Assembly: GCA_964011275.1 (NCBI GenBank)
Contig: CAXGOB010000013.1
Span: 16,033-80,032, forward strand
Reading direction: 5' to 3'
From: UBA7328 sp002471345
GTDB taxonomy: Bacteria > Bacteroidota > Bacteroidia > Chitinophagales > Saprospiraceae
DNA length: 64,000 nt
In this document: positions 54,766-64,000 of the stretch, piece by piece
Position numbering within the stretch: position 1 is the first letter of the stretch
How the letters are laid out: each line of letters starts with the position of its first letter
Translations under genes and position numbers: made by a program
Notes under the pieces: generated by a model
Told to the model about the DNA's origin: nothing
Database searches by the model: none
The model's input: only the letters and a program-made list of their open reading frames with translations

Positions 54766-55545
54766 ATGAATTATTTTTCGAAAAATTTGAAAAGACTTAG
54801 ATCAATTCATAAACTATCTCAAGCTTCTATTGCTGGGGTATTGAAAGTAAGCAGAACGAATATTGCAAAATATGAGGGAGGAGTTCATGAGCCCTCTATT
54901 GATGTGCTCATGAAAATTGCAAAAAATTTTGGGGTTACTCTTGATGCACTTATTACATTGGATTTTTCTTCTCTATCAGATGAGTATTTATTAAATTTTG
55001 AAGAAAAATCAATTAGATTACTTCCAATTCAAGTTGATACAGATGGAAAGAACCTGATTGAAGTAGTTCCTCACGACGCACAGGCAGGCTATTCTGGGAT
55101 GTATGCAGATCCAGGATTTATTGAGTCTTTAGATAATTTGAAGTTACCACAACTTATTACATCAAAAAAATGTAGAGCATTTCCTATAAATGGAGACAGC
55201 ATGCCTCCTTATGGTGATGGATCTTTTGCAGTTGGAGAATATATAGATAATCGATCAATGATAAAAGAGGGGGAGAGGTATATTGTGCTAACCAAAGATG
55301 ATGGGATTGTTTTTAAAAGAGTCTTATTTGTAGATAATAATGAAATTCAACTTTTTTCAGATAATCCTAATTATAAACCTTTCAAGATGCTCTGGATTGA
55401 TGTGATTGAAGTTTGGAGATTTAGAGCAGGGATAACAATAAACAATAGTGAAAATAATACCTCGATTCATCACATAGTTGAAAAAGTTGAGAGGTTTAGG
55501 AAAGAATTAGATATTTTCTCAAAAAACTATTCGATTAAAAAATAG
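54766..55545 (+). CDS. XRE-family repressor with S24 (LexA/CI-like) peptidase domain
   Basis: 259 residues. N-terminal helix-turn-helix (LSQASIAGVLKVSRTNIAKYE, about 18-38), a linker, and an S24 domain (about 130-225) with the nucleophile Ser in INGDSMPPYGDG and the catalytic Lys in GIVFKRVLF. Family members are phage CI-like or SOS-type repressors that cleave themselves on RecA-filament contact. The usual Ala-Gly cleavage site is not obvious (HDAQAGYSGMY at about 108 is a candidate). It lies between two giant adhesin genes and overlaps its own operator-like dyad. Confidence 0.85.
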   Translation: MNYFSKNLKRLRSIHKLSQASIAGVLKVSRTNIAKYEGGVHEPSIDVLMKIAKNFGVTLDALITLDFSSLSDEYLLNFEEKSIRLLPIQVDTDGKNLIEVVPHDAQAGYSGMYADPGFIESLDNLKLPQLITSKKCRAFPINGDSMPPYGDGSFAVGEYIDNRSMIKEGERYIVLTKDDGIVFKRVLFVDNNEIQLFSDNPNYKPFKMLWIDVIEVWRFRAGITINNSENNTSIHHIVEKVERFRKELDIFSKNYSIKK

Positions 55546-55728
55546 TCTAATTTTAAAAAATCACTTTAAAGCTCAGCTAGCTGACCTTGTTTTCAAATCT
55601 TAATTCTGATTGATTTTTTTACTCAAACTTTTAACTGAATCACTATATCATACTTAATCCCAAATCAAATATTGAATACATCCAATAGGGGTTTCACTAT
55701 TACTTTATTGTCTTAACGTCAATACATA

Positions 55729-55758
55729 CTTTAAACATTATTTGAACATTGTTTAAAG
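55729..55758. promoter_or_regulatory. Dyad CTTTAAAC-N14-GTTTAAAG before the second giant gene
   Basis: Perfect 8-base inverted repeat 52 bases before the ATG at 55811. The centre also contains the direct repeat AACATT...AACATT. The rest of the 265-base gap (55546-55810) shows no gene and no clear promoter. Confidence 0.4.
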
Positions 55759-55810
55759 ATTATGTGAATTGGTGCCCTTAATACTGATTCACGCCCTTAG
55801 ATATTGTAAA

Positions 55811-58800
55811 ATGAGCACCTTTAACGAAACTATAGAGAGTTTTGAAACTTTTCCTTGTAGGAAACTATGTGGGGATGGTTTATCAATATTTTTCCTTTTT
55901 GCATTTGCATTCCCTATTTTTTTATTTGGCCAAACCATTGATAAGCAAGAAGTTAAGTCATTTGAAGTTCATGAGGAGATTGTAGTAAGCAATAGATTAG
56001 GCGCTGATCAGCTTATACCTTCTGGATCATTCATCATTGATATGGGGGTTGTTCCTCAAACAGAGCAAAATGCTTTGAAGCCATATGGTTTGGTTTGGGA
56101 GATTCTAAACGTACATGAAATACCTGTTCTTTGGTCTATTAACCCCAATAAGGGAAAAGATGGTGTCGATTTCATCTATAGTGGAAATGTTTACAAAGGT
56201 GGCCCTTTTATAATTCTAGCCGAGTATCGTACTGCTACGGTTAACGCAACAATAAATAAATGGATAAATCAAGGAGTTGTTGGTGTGACTTCAAATCAAG
56301 AATTCTTGGCTCCAATATATCAATCAATAGACTTTTCTATTCAATGGACCTTAGATCAGGAAAATGGCGACATTGCAGCTGAATATCTCACAGTCGCAGG
56401 AATACCTTCAACCGCATACAATTGGAAATTACCATATGAACTGGGATGTTGTGAAGATGTATTCATTATGCCACATGCCCACCCTGATTGGAATTCACAT
56501 TCGCACTTACTTGATTGGAATAATGACTTTACTGAAGGAGGTTGTCGAGGAGCTATTTGGGCAGGATGTAATGCTGTGAGTAATTTAGAAAATATTAGGA
56601 ATCCATCAAATAGATCTGAGAAGATGAACTTCTTGATGAATGCTGGACCAAACTTAAATTCATTTCCTGCTGTAGAAGATGGGGATCATGATGGTGGAAC
56701 TTCATCACTTACCTATAATCATCATGCTCACCCAATCATGCAATTTTTGGGTTCAATGTATGGAGCCCAGGAAAATGGTGCCGAACAGGTCTACTTACCA
56801 AAATACGGATGGAGAGATGAAACATTAATTGGTATTGAAGATTTTGGTCAGGAGGACATTCCTGATGAGTCTCCAGGTCCAGCAGGTCGATTGGTCTTTG
56901 GACATGGTTTTGGGGATGATACAAAAGGATTTGTTGCCTACGAAGCAGCACACAAATTAAATAAAGACGATGACCCAGCGAATATAGCTGCCCAAAGGGC
57001 ATTTCTGAATTTTAGTTTTTACTCTGCATCACATAAATCAATAGAACCTTTGGCAATAGTACCAAGTTCTGTTCAGTCAGGAGTGTCATACCAGTTATTG
57101 GGGTCGGCATCAGGGGGGACAGGAACCTATAATTACACGTGGACATCCAGTTGTGGTGGCAGCTTTTCAAATTCAAATACTGAGAATACTTCGTTTACAG
57201 CTCCAGAAGTTACAGAGAACACATCTTGTCTAATACGGCTTACTGTATCTGATGATTGTGGATCAAGACAAGCCTTTAGCCCAATAAATGTGGAAATTGA
57301 ACCTCCTGTTCCTCCATCTTGTAATTGTGATGAAAATCTTTTAATCAATGGAAGTTTCGAAGACGGTACAATTAACGGTTGGAATACAGAAAAAGGAGTG
57401 GTTAAACTATTTGTTGCAGATATGGACGATTGTGGAAACACAACTTTAGAATTAGGGGTCAATAATTCAGTTACTAAATATATGGCATTTTGGCAACAGG
57501 AAAATTTCATTGAGCCATTCGCATCATATAAGCTAACCTTTGAAGCCTCTACAGTAGATGCTTCTTTAGAACAACGAGTATACCTACAGTTTTTCAATGA
57601 AGAGGGTGCTCTTCTTAGCGAAGGTTATAAGGAGGTTGATTTTATTAGAAGTAATAATCAAGAACTGGAAAACTATTCTTTGTTTTTATCAGCTCCTCTA
57701 AATGCGAAATTTGCCAGAATAAATGTTCGCATAGAAGGTGGTCAAAGGACAAGTGCTAGAGTTTACGCTGATGATGAGTTTTATATCGATAATTTATGTC
57801 TAACCCGGACTCCGTGTACTTTTCGAACTATGTCTTTTCAACAACCTAAGTACCTCTCAGGGATCTGGGGTGATGAGAATTCAGAGTATCGTTTTTTCAA
57901 TGTATATTCAGGGATTGACGCAATATTAACTATAGTCAATAAGTCTCATACCGATGTAGTTATCGAAAAATTGGACCAACCTGAAACAGATAACGAAGGA
58001 TATGATTGGGCTTTCCAACCAGTAATAGATTGGAATTTTAAAAATGGAAATAATAACTATGAACAGGCAGGTGAGAAATCTGTAAACTTTGAAATAAGAT
58101 TTGAAAATTCTAGTACGGGGGCTTCCATTGAGCTTGATGAAATATTTATTACAGCTCTTGATGTCGACGGTCATTCCAATGGAATCAGAGAGTTTGTTAA
58201 TCTATCAGGATTTTCGAATTATCAGATTCAAGATCCCACTTCACTTTCTTTATCAGGATCCCTAAAAGCAACCGGAGAATTCAAAGACCATCCAGGAATT
58301 GATGAATCCATGCACGAAATGATATCATACCAATTCTTATCTTCCAATAGAATAAACGTCACATTAGGTGCGCATTACAATGGAGGTGCCTTGAATGATG
58401 ATGACGAAGTCAGAGACCATGCATTATTCTTTAAATGTTATAATTTTAATTACGAACAAATTTGTCCTTCGATATCTCTTACTGGGGGAAGTCATTTTTG
58501 TCAGAATTCTTCGACACTGATTACAGGGTCTATTTCTGGAAATTCTGGATTTTGTAATGTTGTATGGGAACAAAGCAATGATATGGGAGAGACATGGCAG
58601 CCTATTAATGGCAACAACTCCCTTAATCTTCAAACTGATCCATTATTACAGACTACATATTACCGTTCTTATATCTCATGTAATGATAATGCATCATGTG
58701 GAACCATATATTCAAATGAGATAATTATTGAATTGATTCAAAATTGTGATGAAATATGTGATAATGGTATTGATGATGACATGAATGGGTTAATAGATGA

Positions 58801-61800
58801 ATTTGATCCTGCTTGTTCTTTTTATTGTCAACCAACTTCTCAAACCAATGTAATATCTGGAAAGGTTTTTTTTGACGAAGATGCTGACGGAAGTAACTCT
58901 TCAGATGATTATTTAATTCCAGGCATATCAATTGATATTTTTTTAGATGTTGATAAAAATGGAATTATAGAACCTTCTGATCAGCATTTGACAACTACAG
59001 AAACGGACTTGAGCGGTAACTATTATTATACTTTCAAACCTAAATTTAATCAAGATTTTATTTACGAAATAATAAATGGTTGCCAGGATAGCGAAAAAGG
59101 AGATGCCGACAAAAACGGCTTAAAACTTGGCAAAGACAAGGATATTGGTCTGATATTTACCGGTGTTCAAATACCGAGTGGTTCAATTGTAAATGAAGCT
59201 AGATTGGCCTTTGTATCTAAGAAATTTAAAACAGATTTTGGATCTGCACAGATTTATGGAGAAGAAACAAACTCTCCATCTGACTACTGTATTTTAGATG
59301 ATTTTGATACTAGAATAAAGACATCGTCTTCAATGCCGTGGAGTTTTGGAAACTGGCAAATGGCTGAAACTTATAGATCAATTGATATCAAAAATATTGT
59401 TCAAGAATTAATCGACGATTATAATTTTGATAATGGCTCATTGAGCTTCCTTATTGTTTCTGACGGTTCAGAAGAAGTCGAAGCAAATTCCTTTGAGTCT
59501 ACAAATTCTAGTGAATTTGCTCCTAAATTAGAATTGAATGTAAAAGTTCAAAATTCATTAAACTATTTGATTAGAATCAATGAAAGTACTCTTCCTATTT
59601 CTTCAACCTTGACGACCTCATCAGTACAATCAGTAATATTTAATGATTTCGATCAAAGCGAATGCACAATAAGCTTCGGTTTCAATTCGACTTTTGAAAT
59701 ATGTGATAATGGTATTGATGATGATGGAGACGGATTTATAGATGGAAACGATCCCGACTGTGAAATATCTTTACCGTGTATTAATGAAAGTAATCAGCCA
59801 CTACTTTCAGGAGTCGTATTTCAAGATGTTAACCATGATGGAGAACTTAACCTTTTTGAACCATTGCAAGATAACGTTTTAGTTAGCCTCTATGAAGATA
59901 TTAATGGAAATGATGTGCTAGATTTTCAAGACGACTTAATGGAATCCACTAGAAGCAGTTTTCTTGGCAAATACTCATTTGGTGTAGAGACGGATCAAAT
60001 GTTCAAACTTGTTTCTAGAATTAGTCACCCTTTTGAAGATGCAAAAGATGGTAAAACTGATGAAGATAAATTGAAATTGGGTAATAGAGAGACCATAGGT
60101 CTTCGGTTTAGGAAAATAAACATTCCTCCAGGAGCAATTATTACTGATGCGAGGTTAACACTTTTTGCCAAAAAAGACAAAGATGATGAGAATGCAAGAA
60201 TTAAGATTTATGGTGAAGATTCATCCCGCCCCTTAGATTATTATCAAGATGATAAAGTTGAATTAAGATCTAGAACTAATACCAATGTAGATTGGGTTTT
60301 TGGAGATTGGATTCATAGTAGTCCTTATACAAGTCCAGATTTATCTGTGGTTATACAAGAACTAGTTAATTCTTATAATTACGATAATGGTAGCCTGGCT
60401 CTAATCCTTTCACCAAATGGATCAAAAGAAAGAGAGGCTAAATCATACGAATTCAATAATAATGGTGCCGATGTTCCTGAGCTTTCAATAACCTATATGC
60501 TTCCTGAGCAGAAAGCATACCTTGTTGAAATAGATACATCTACACTTCCTTATAATCAGGGTTTGACGACACCTGAGGTTTATTCGATACAAATGAATGC
60601 AAATGATCTAAACAATTGTACTATTAATTTTGGGTTTAACAGCACCACTGAGATTTGTGGAAATGGAAGAGATGATGACCGCGATGGGTTAGTTGATTGT
60701 GATGATCCAGATTGTTTCAATGGATTAAATCTATCTATTGACGCAGAGGAAAATCCAATTTGCACCAATTCATTGACTCAGTTGACTGCTTCAGCATCAG
60801 GAGGGCGTGGAGTCTTAACTTATGCTTGGGATAATGGATTGGGTTCAGGGTTCATAAAATGGGTCAATCCTTCTTCCACTACCACCTATAATGTCACCTT
60901 AACTGATGAAAATGGTTGTGAAGTTTATGATGCAATTACAATAGTTGTGACAGATTTACCAATGGTTGACATTGGTTCTGATGACATAATTTGTGACAAT
61001 TCTACTAGCTTTCTGAATGCTGTCGGAGCAAATGGAAGACCTCCTTATACATATTCATGGAGTAATGGCCTAGGTCTAGGAGCGAATAAAGTTGTTCAAC
61101 CTGATGCCACAACAATTTATACCGTAACGATCACTGATTTTAACGGTTGTTCTAATACGGACAATGTCACTGTTACCGTAAACAGCCTTCCTGAGGTGAC
61201 TGCAGGTAGGACAGATGGAAGTATTTGCATTGGTGAGTCAACAACTATTTCTGCAACAGGAGGTGGTGGCTCAGGTGGGTATACTTATTTTTGGAATAAT
61301 GGAGTAGGTCTAGGAAACACACATATCGTAGACCCAAGCTCTACTACAACTTATACGGTTATAGCAACTGATGCGAATGGATGTACAAACTCTGATGAAA
61401 TATTAGTAGAAGTAGTGCAAATCCCAAATGTCAGTGCTGGAGCAGATCAGGTAATATGTCAAGGTCAGAGCAGCGCTCAACTGTCTGCATCTGGCGGAGC
61501 TACATACTCTTGGAGTCCTGCTAACAGTCTTACTGATTCCGGAATTTCAAACCCTATAGCTAGCCCATCTATTACTACAGTCTACACTGTAACGATAACT
61601 TCGGCTAATGGATGTAGTGCAACAGATCAAGTAACGGTCTCTGTAAATTCTACTCCTAATGCAAGTTCAAGTGCTGACGTAGCAATCTGTCTTCAAAGTT
61701 CATCTCAATTGGACGCCAATGGTGGTGATCAGTATGAATGGAGTCCAAGTACAGGATTAAGCTCTACAACTATAAAAAACCCTATAGCAAGTCCAGCCAT

Positions 61801-64000
61801 GACAACGACTTATACCGTAACAATTACTGATTCCAATAATTGTACATCTACTTCGCAGACTGTAGTCAGTATAAATTCTTTGCCAGATGCAGATGCAGGT
61901 TCTGATGCGGTAATATGTAATGGTGAAAGTTATTCATTGAATGCGTCTGGCGGGATCTCATATCAATGGGTTCCGTCTACAGGGTTGAATAATCCAAATA
62001 TAGCAAATCCAATCTCTCAACCTAACAATACAATCACTTATACAGTTTTTGTGACTGATATAAATGGATGCACTAATACCGACCAAATAACATTGACTAT
62101 ATTAAACAAACCAACGGCGAATGCAGGAAACGACCATAATACTTGTATTGGTCAATCGGTGGTACTTAATGCTTCTGGTGGCGCTTTGTATACTTGGAGT
62201 CCTTCAACAGGCCTAAATGCAGACGACGTTCAAAGTCCAATTGCTAGTCCTAATGTGACGACACTTTATACTCTAACTGTCACTTCGGCTAATGGATGTA
62301 CTTCCACGGATATAGTCACTGTAAATGTTGGAAATTGTCCGGAAAATTGTGATGATGGTTTTGATAATGATGGAGATGGATTGGTGGATTGTGATGATCC
62401 TGATTGTGGTCCATTAAATCCATATGCTAGTCCAGATCAATCTATTTGTTTGGGAAGCAGTACCATGTTAAATGCTTCAGGAGGTGAAACATATCTTTGG
62501 TCTCCGACAAATACATTAAGTGATCCTACTATCCCAAATCCTATTGCCGTACCATTGGCAAATACGGTATATACAGTTACAATTACAGATAACAATGGCT
62601 GCACTGTTATTGATCAAATAGAAATATTTATAAATAATCCACCAAATGCTCAGGTATCTAAGGATACAGCAAATCTTTGTGAAGGAGGGTTTGTTAATAT
62701 TTTTGCATCAGGAGGAGTTTCTTACGAGTGGGGTCCTACGACTGGATTAAGTAATTATTTAGTAGCTAATCCTGATGCTTCTCCAGAATCATCTATACTC
62801 TATATTGTAACAGTTACTGACGGGAATGGATGTTCAGCGACGAATGCTATTTTCGTTGAGGTAAACTCCAATGAGGGCAATGCTTATGCTGGAGTAGATG
62901 GTGTTATATGCATAGGTGGAAGTACTTCTTTAAATGCATCAGGAGGTATTTCTTATTCATGGTCTCCATCTACCGGTCTCAGCGCCTCTAATATTCCAAA
63001 TCCAGTTGCTAGCCCTGCTGTGCCAACTACCTATACAGTAGTGGTCACGGATGCAAATGGATGTAATGATTTAGATGCAGTATTTATAGATGTTGCAGTA
63101 TGCTCTGAGATATGTGGAGATGGATTAGATAATGATTCAGATGGCCTGGTGGATTGTGCTGATGACGAATGTAGACCCCAATTTCCTAATGCTGGACCTG
63201 ATAGGTATATATGTATCGGAGAAACTACACGGCTGACGGCAAGTGGTGGAGATTCTTATCTGTGGAGTCCGACCAATGGACTTGATGATCATACACTCCA
63301 AAATCCAAGAGCAAATCCATTAAGCACAGTTACTTATACAGTAGATGTCATCAATGCAGATGGGTGCATAGAGACAGATGAAGTAACTGTATTTGTGAGT
63401 TCTATACCAAATGCACAAGTCACAAATGATACCATAGATGGGTGTATGGGAGAGCCAGTGGTTCTAAATGCATCAGGTGGTCTATATTATGAATGGAGCC
63501 CATCATCAAGTTTGAGTAATCCTACGATTCCTAATCCAATAGCCTCACCTAGTACTTCTACCCTTTACATAGTTACCGTAAGTGATGGGAATGGATGTTA
63601 TAGTACAAATGTAACTTACATCAGATTAAACACTAATATAGGAAATGCAACTGCTGGTCCTGATCAACAGATTTGTAAAGGAACTGCAGGACAACTTTCT
63701 GCATCAGGTGGGGTAACTTATGCATGGAGTCCAACTACAGGTTTAAGTGATCCAAATTTGGCCAATCCAATGGCAAGTCCTTCCGTATCAACTAATTACA
63801 CAGTGGTTGTTACAGATGTTAATGGTTGTACAGATAGTGACCAAGTATTTATAGATGTAATAACTTTTACAGGAGTCGCTGATGCAGGTAATGATGTAGA
63901 TATATGTCAGAATGGAATGATTCAATTAGATGCCAGTGGAGGTGTTTCTGTCTTAAGATCTTTTTATCCTAAATTATCTGCTTCCTCGGTCAAGCATATT
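55811..64000 (+). CDS. Giant secreted protein 2 with shared N-terminal module and Ig/PKD-like repeats, C-terminus outside window
   Basis: Open for 2,730 codons to the window edge without a stop. Order: hydrophobic export segment (LSIFLFAFAFPIFLFGQ); the shared module (IPSGSFIIDMGVVPQTEQNA to NIAAQRAFLNFSFY); an Ig-like part; a carbohydrate-binding-like jelly roll (NLLINGSFEDGTINGW, about 57335-57800); two units each made of a MopE-like Asp-rich motif (CDNGIDDD), an SdrD_B domain and a DNRLRE-type domain (58750-60650); then tandem repeats of about 75 residues (from 60727). It is likely a type IX secreted surface adhesin. The sorting signal is not in view. Confidence 0.88.
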   Translation, partial: MSTFNETIESFETFPCRKLCGDGLSIFFLFAFAFPIFLFGQTIDKQEVKSFEVHEEIVVSNRLGADQLIPSGSFIIDMGVVPQTEQNALKPYGLVWEILNVHEIPVLWSINPNKGKDGVDFIYSGNVYKGGPFIILAEYRTATVNATINKWINQGVVGVTSNQEFLAPIYQSIDFSIQWTLDQENGDIAAEYLTVAGIPSTAYNWKLPYELGCCEDVFIMPHAHPDWNSHSHLLDWNNDFTEGGCRGAIWAGCNAVSNLENIRNPSNRSEKMNFLMNAGPNLNSFPAVEDGDHDGGTSSLTYNHHAHPIMQFLGSMYGAQENGAEQVYLPKYGWRDETLIGIEDFGQEDIPDESPGPAGRLVFGHGFGDDTKGFVAYEAAHKLNKDDDPANIAAQRAFLNFSFYSASHKSIEPLAIVPSSVQSGVSYQLLGSASGGTGTYNYTWTSSCGGSFSNSNTENTSFTAPEVTENTSCLIRLTVSDDCGSRQAFSPINVEIEPPVPPSCNCDENLLINGSFEDGTINGWNTEKGVVKLFVADMDDCGNTTLELGVNNSVTKYMAFWQQENFIEPFASYKLTFEASTVDASLEQRVYLQFFNEEGALLSEGYKEVDFIRSNNQELENYSLFLSAPLNAKFARINVRIEGGQRTSARVYADDEFYIDNLCLTRTPCTFRTMSFQQPKYLSGIWGDENSEYRFFNVYSGIDAILTIVNKSHTDVVIEKLDQPETDNEGYDWAFQPVIDWNFKNGNNNYEQAGEKSVNFEIRFENSSTGASIELDEIFITALDVDGHSNGIREFVNLSGFSNYQIQDPTSLSLSGSLKATGEFKDHPGIDESMHEMISYQFLSSNRINVTLGAHYNGGALNDDDEVRDHALFFKCYNFNYEQICPSISLTGGSHFCQNSSTLITGSISGNSGFCNVVWEQSNDMGETWQPINGNNSLNLQTDPLLQTTYYRSYISCNDNASCGTIYSNEIIIELIQNCDEICDNGIDDDMNGLIDEFDPACSFYCQPTSQTNVISGKVFFDEDADGSNSSDDYLIPGISIDIFLDVDKNGIIEPSDQHLTTTETDLSGNYYYTFKPKFNQDFIYEIINGCQDSEKGDADKNGLKLGKDKDIGLIFTGVQIPSGSIVNEARLAFVSKKFKTDFGSAQIYGEETNSPSDYCILDDFDTRIKTSSSMPWSFGNWQMAETYRSIDIKNIVQELIDDYNFDNGSLSFLIVSDGSEEVEANSFESTNSSEFAPKLELNVKVQNSLNYLIRINESTLPISSTLTTSSVQSVIFNDFDQSECTISFGFNSTFEICDNGIDDDGDGFIDGNDPDCEISLPCINESNQPLLSGVVFQDVNHDGELNLFEPLQDNVLVSLYEDINGNDVLDFQDDLMESTRSSFLGKYSFGVETDQMFKLVSRISHPFEDAKDGKTDEDKLKLGNRETIGLRFRKINIPPGAIITDARLTLFAKKDKDDENARIKIYGEDSSRPLDYYQDDKVELRSRTNTNVDWVFGDWIHSSPYTSPDLSVVIQELVNSYNYDNGSLALILSPNGSKEREAKSYEFNNNGADVPELSITYMLPEQKAYLVEIDTSTLPYNQGLTTPEVYSIQMNANDLNNCTINFGFNSTTEICGNGRDDDRDGLVDCDDPDCFNGLNLSIDAEENPICTNSLTQLTASASGGRGVLTYAWDNGLGSGFIKWVNPSSTTTYNVTLTDENGCEVYDAITIVVTDLPMVDIGSDDIICDNSTSFLNAVGANGRPPYTYSWSNGLGLGANKVVQPDATTIYTVTITDFNGCSNTDNVTVTVNSLPEVTAGRTDGSICIGESTTISATGGGGSGGYTYFWNNGVGLGNTHIVDPSSTTTYTVIATDANGCTNSDEILVEVVQIPNVSAGADQVICQGQSSAQLSASGGATYSWSPANSLTDSGISNPIASPSITTVYTVTITSANGCSATDQVTVSVNSTPNASSSADVAICLQSSSQLDANGGDQYEWSPSTGLSSTTIKNPIASPAMTTTYTVTITDSNNCTSTSQTVVSINSLPDADAGSDAVICNGESYSLNASGGISYQWVPSTGLNNPNIANPISQPNNTITYTVFVTDINGCTNTDQITLTILNKPTANAGNDHNTCIGQSVVLNASGGALYTWSPSTGLNADDVQSPIASPNVTTLYTLTVTSANGCTSTDIVTVNVGNCPENCDDGFDNDGDGLVDCDDPDCGPLNPYASPDQSICLGSSTMLNASGGETYLWSPTNTLSDPTIPNPIAVPLANTVYTVTITDNNGCTVIDQIEIFINNPPNAQVSKDTANLCEGGFVNIFASGGVSYEWGPTTGLSNYLVANPDASPESSILYIVTVTDGNGCSATNAIFVEVNSNEGNAYAGVDGVICIGGSTSLNASGGISYSWSPSTGLSASNIPNPVASPAVPTTYTVVVTDANGCNDLDAVFIDVAVCSEICGDGLDNDSDGLVDCADDECRPQFPNAGPDRYICIGETTRLTASGGDSYLWSPTNGLDDHTLQNPRANPLSTVTYTVDVINADGCIETDEVTVFVSSIPNAQVTNDTIDGCMGEPVVLNASGGLYYEWSPSSSLSNPTIPNPIASPSTSTLYIVTVSDGNGCYSTNVTYIRLNTNIGNATAGPDQQICKGTAGQLSASGGVTYAWSPTTGLSDPNLANPMASPSVSTNYTVVVTDVNGCTDSDQVFIDVITFTGVADAGNDVDICQNGMIQLDASGGVSVLRSFYPKLSASSVKHI
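60727..63950 (+). repeat. Tandem Ig/PKD-like protein repeats, 13 full and one partial
   Basis: Each unit of about 75 residues reads roughly NAxAGxDxxICxGxSxxL, NASGGxSYxWSPSTGL, NPIASPxTTTYTV and TVTDANGCTxTDxV. MopE-like Asp-rich motifs (CDDGFDNDGDGLVDCDDPDC, CGDGLDNDSDGLVDCADDEC) sit after units 7 and 10 and begin two similar blocks of three units, about 763 bases apart. Confidence 0.85.

Noticed and set aside
60727..63950. CRISPR array
   Set aside because: The periodic sequence is a continuous coding frame with degenerate ~225-base protein repeats, not short identical repeats with unique spacers.

Overview
The window is low-GC chromosomal DNA from a free-living Bacteroidota, most likely of the Saprospiria/Cytophagia side rather than a gut Bacteroides (inference). 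The phylum call rests on a type IX secretion/gliding cluster (porV, porU, a PorP/SprF protein, gldJ), promoters of the Bacteroidota type (TTTG, about 20 bases, TAnnTTTG), M56/BlaR1-like membrane peptidases with Bacteroidota-style tails, a GIN (DUF2807) domain, DUF5916, DUF1684 and very large secreted repeat proteins. No tRNA, rRNA, insertion sequence, integrase or CRISPR array was seen; the one structural RNA is RNase P RNA.

Layout. 1-8.3 kb, all on the minus strand: a Tat-type amidase (cut by the window start), a sterol-desaturase-like membrane hydroxylase with an MFS transporter, the methionine pair metX-metZ (overlapping genes), an OsmC protein, two tandem DUF1214-type proteins and a 58-residue two-helix membrane protein. 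8.4-16.7 kb: a beta-lactamase-fold serine hydrolase divergent from a BlaI-M56 pair, with four evenly spaced operator dyads between them; then a large DUF5916 outer-membrane protein; then a second, convergent BlaI-M56 pair whose operators sit on its promoter. 16.8-31 kb: ordinary metabolic genes (Gfo/Idh/MocA oxidoreductase, MFS, glutathione peroxidase, fatty acid desaturase, DUF1684, PhyH dioxygenase next to a divergent AraC regulator, M20 amidohydrolase, a fused glycosyltransferase, recR, pyruvate dehydrogenase E2, fabI) and then rnpB.

31.5-40.3 kb is the type IX secretion block: porU-porV on the minus strand from a well-formed promoter, and divergently a PorP/SprF protein, gldJ and murF. 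The protein at 40.3-41.2 kb is a degenerate arginase-family protein, followed by an OmpA-type cell-wall anchor with thrombospondin type 3 calcium repeats.

43.9-64 kb is an accessory region of giant secreted proteins. Two giants start with the same unusual N-terminal module of about 380 residues. The first (43.9-53.1 kb, about 3,070 codons) is broken by two in-frame TAG codons and one frameshift. A smaller DUF1566-like gene after it is broken by an in-frame TAA. A divergent pair, an XRE/S24-type repressor and an unknown 125-residue protein, lies between the giants. The second giant is open from 55,811 to the window end and carries at least 13 Ig/PKD-like repeats with higher-order duplication. 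The last ~50 bases leave the repeat pattern abruptly. The genes most worth follow-up are the two BlaI-M56 circuits and the giant-protein locus.
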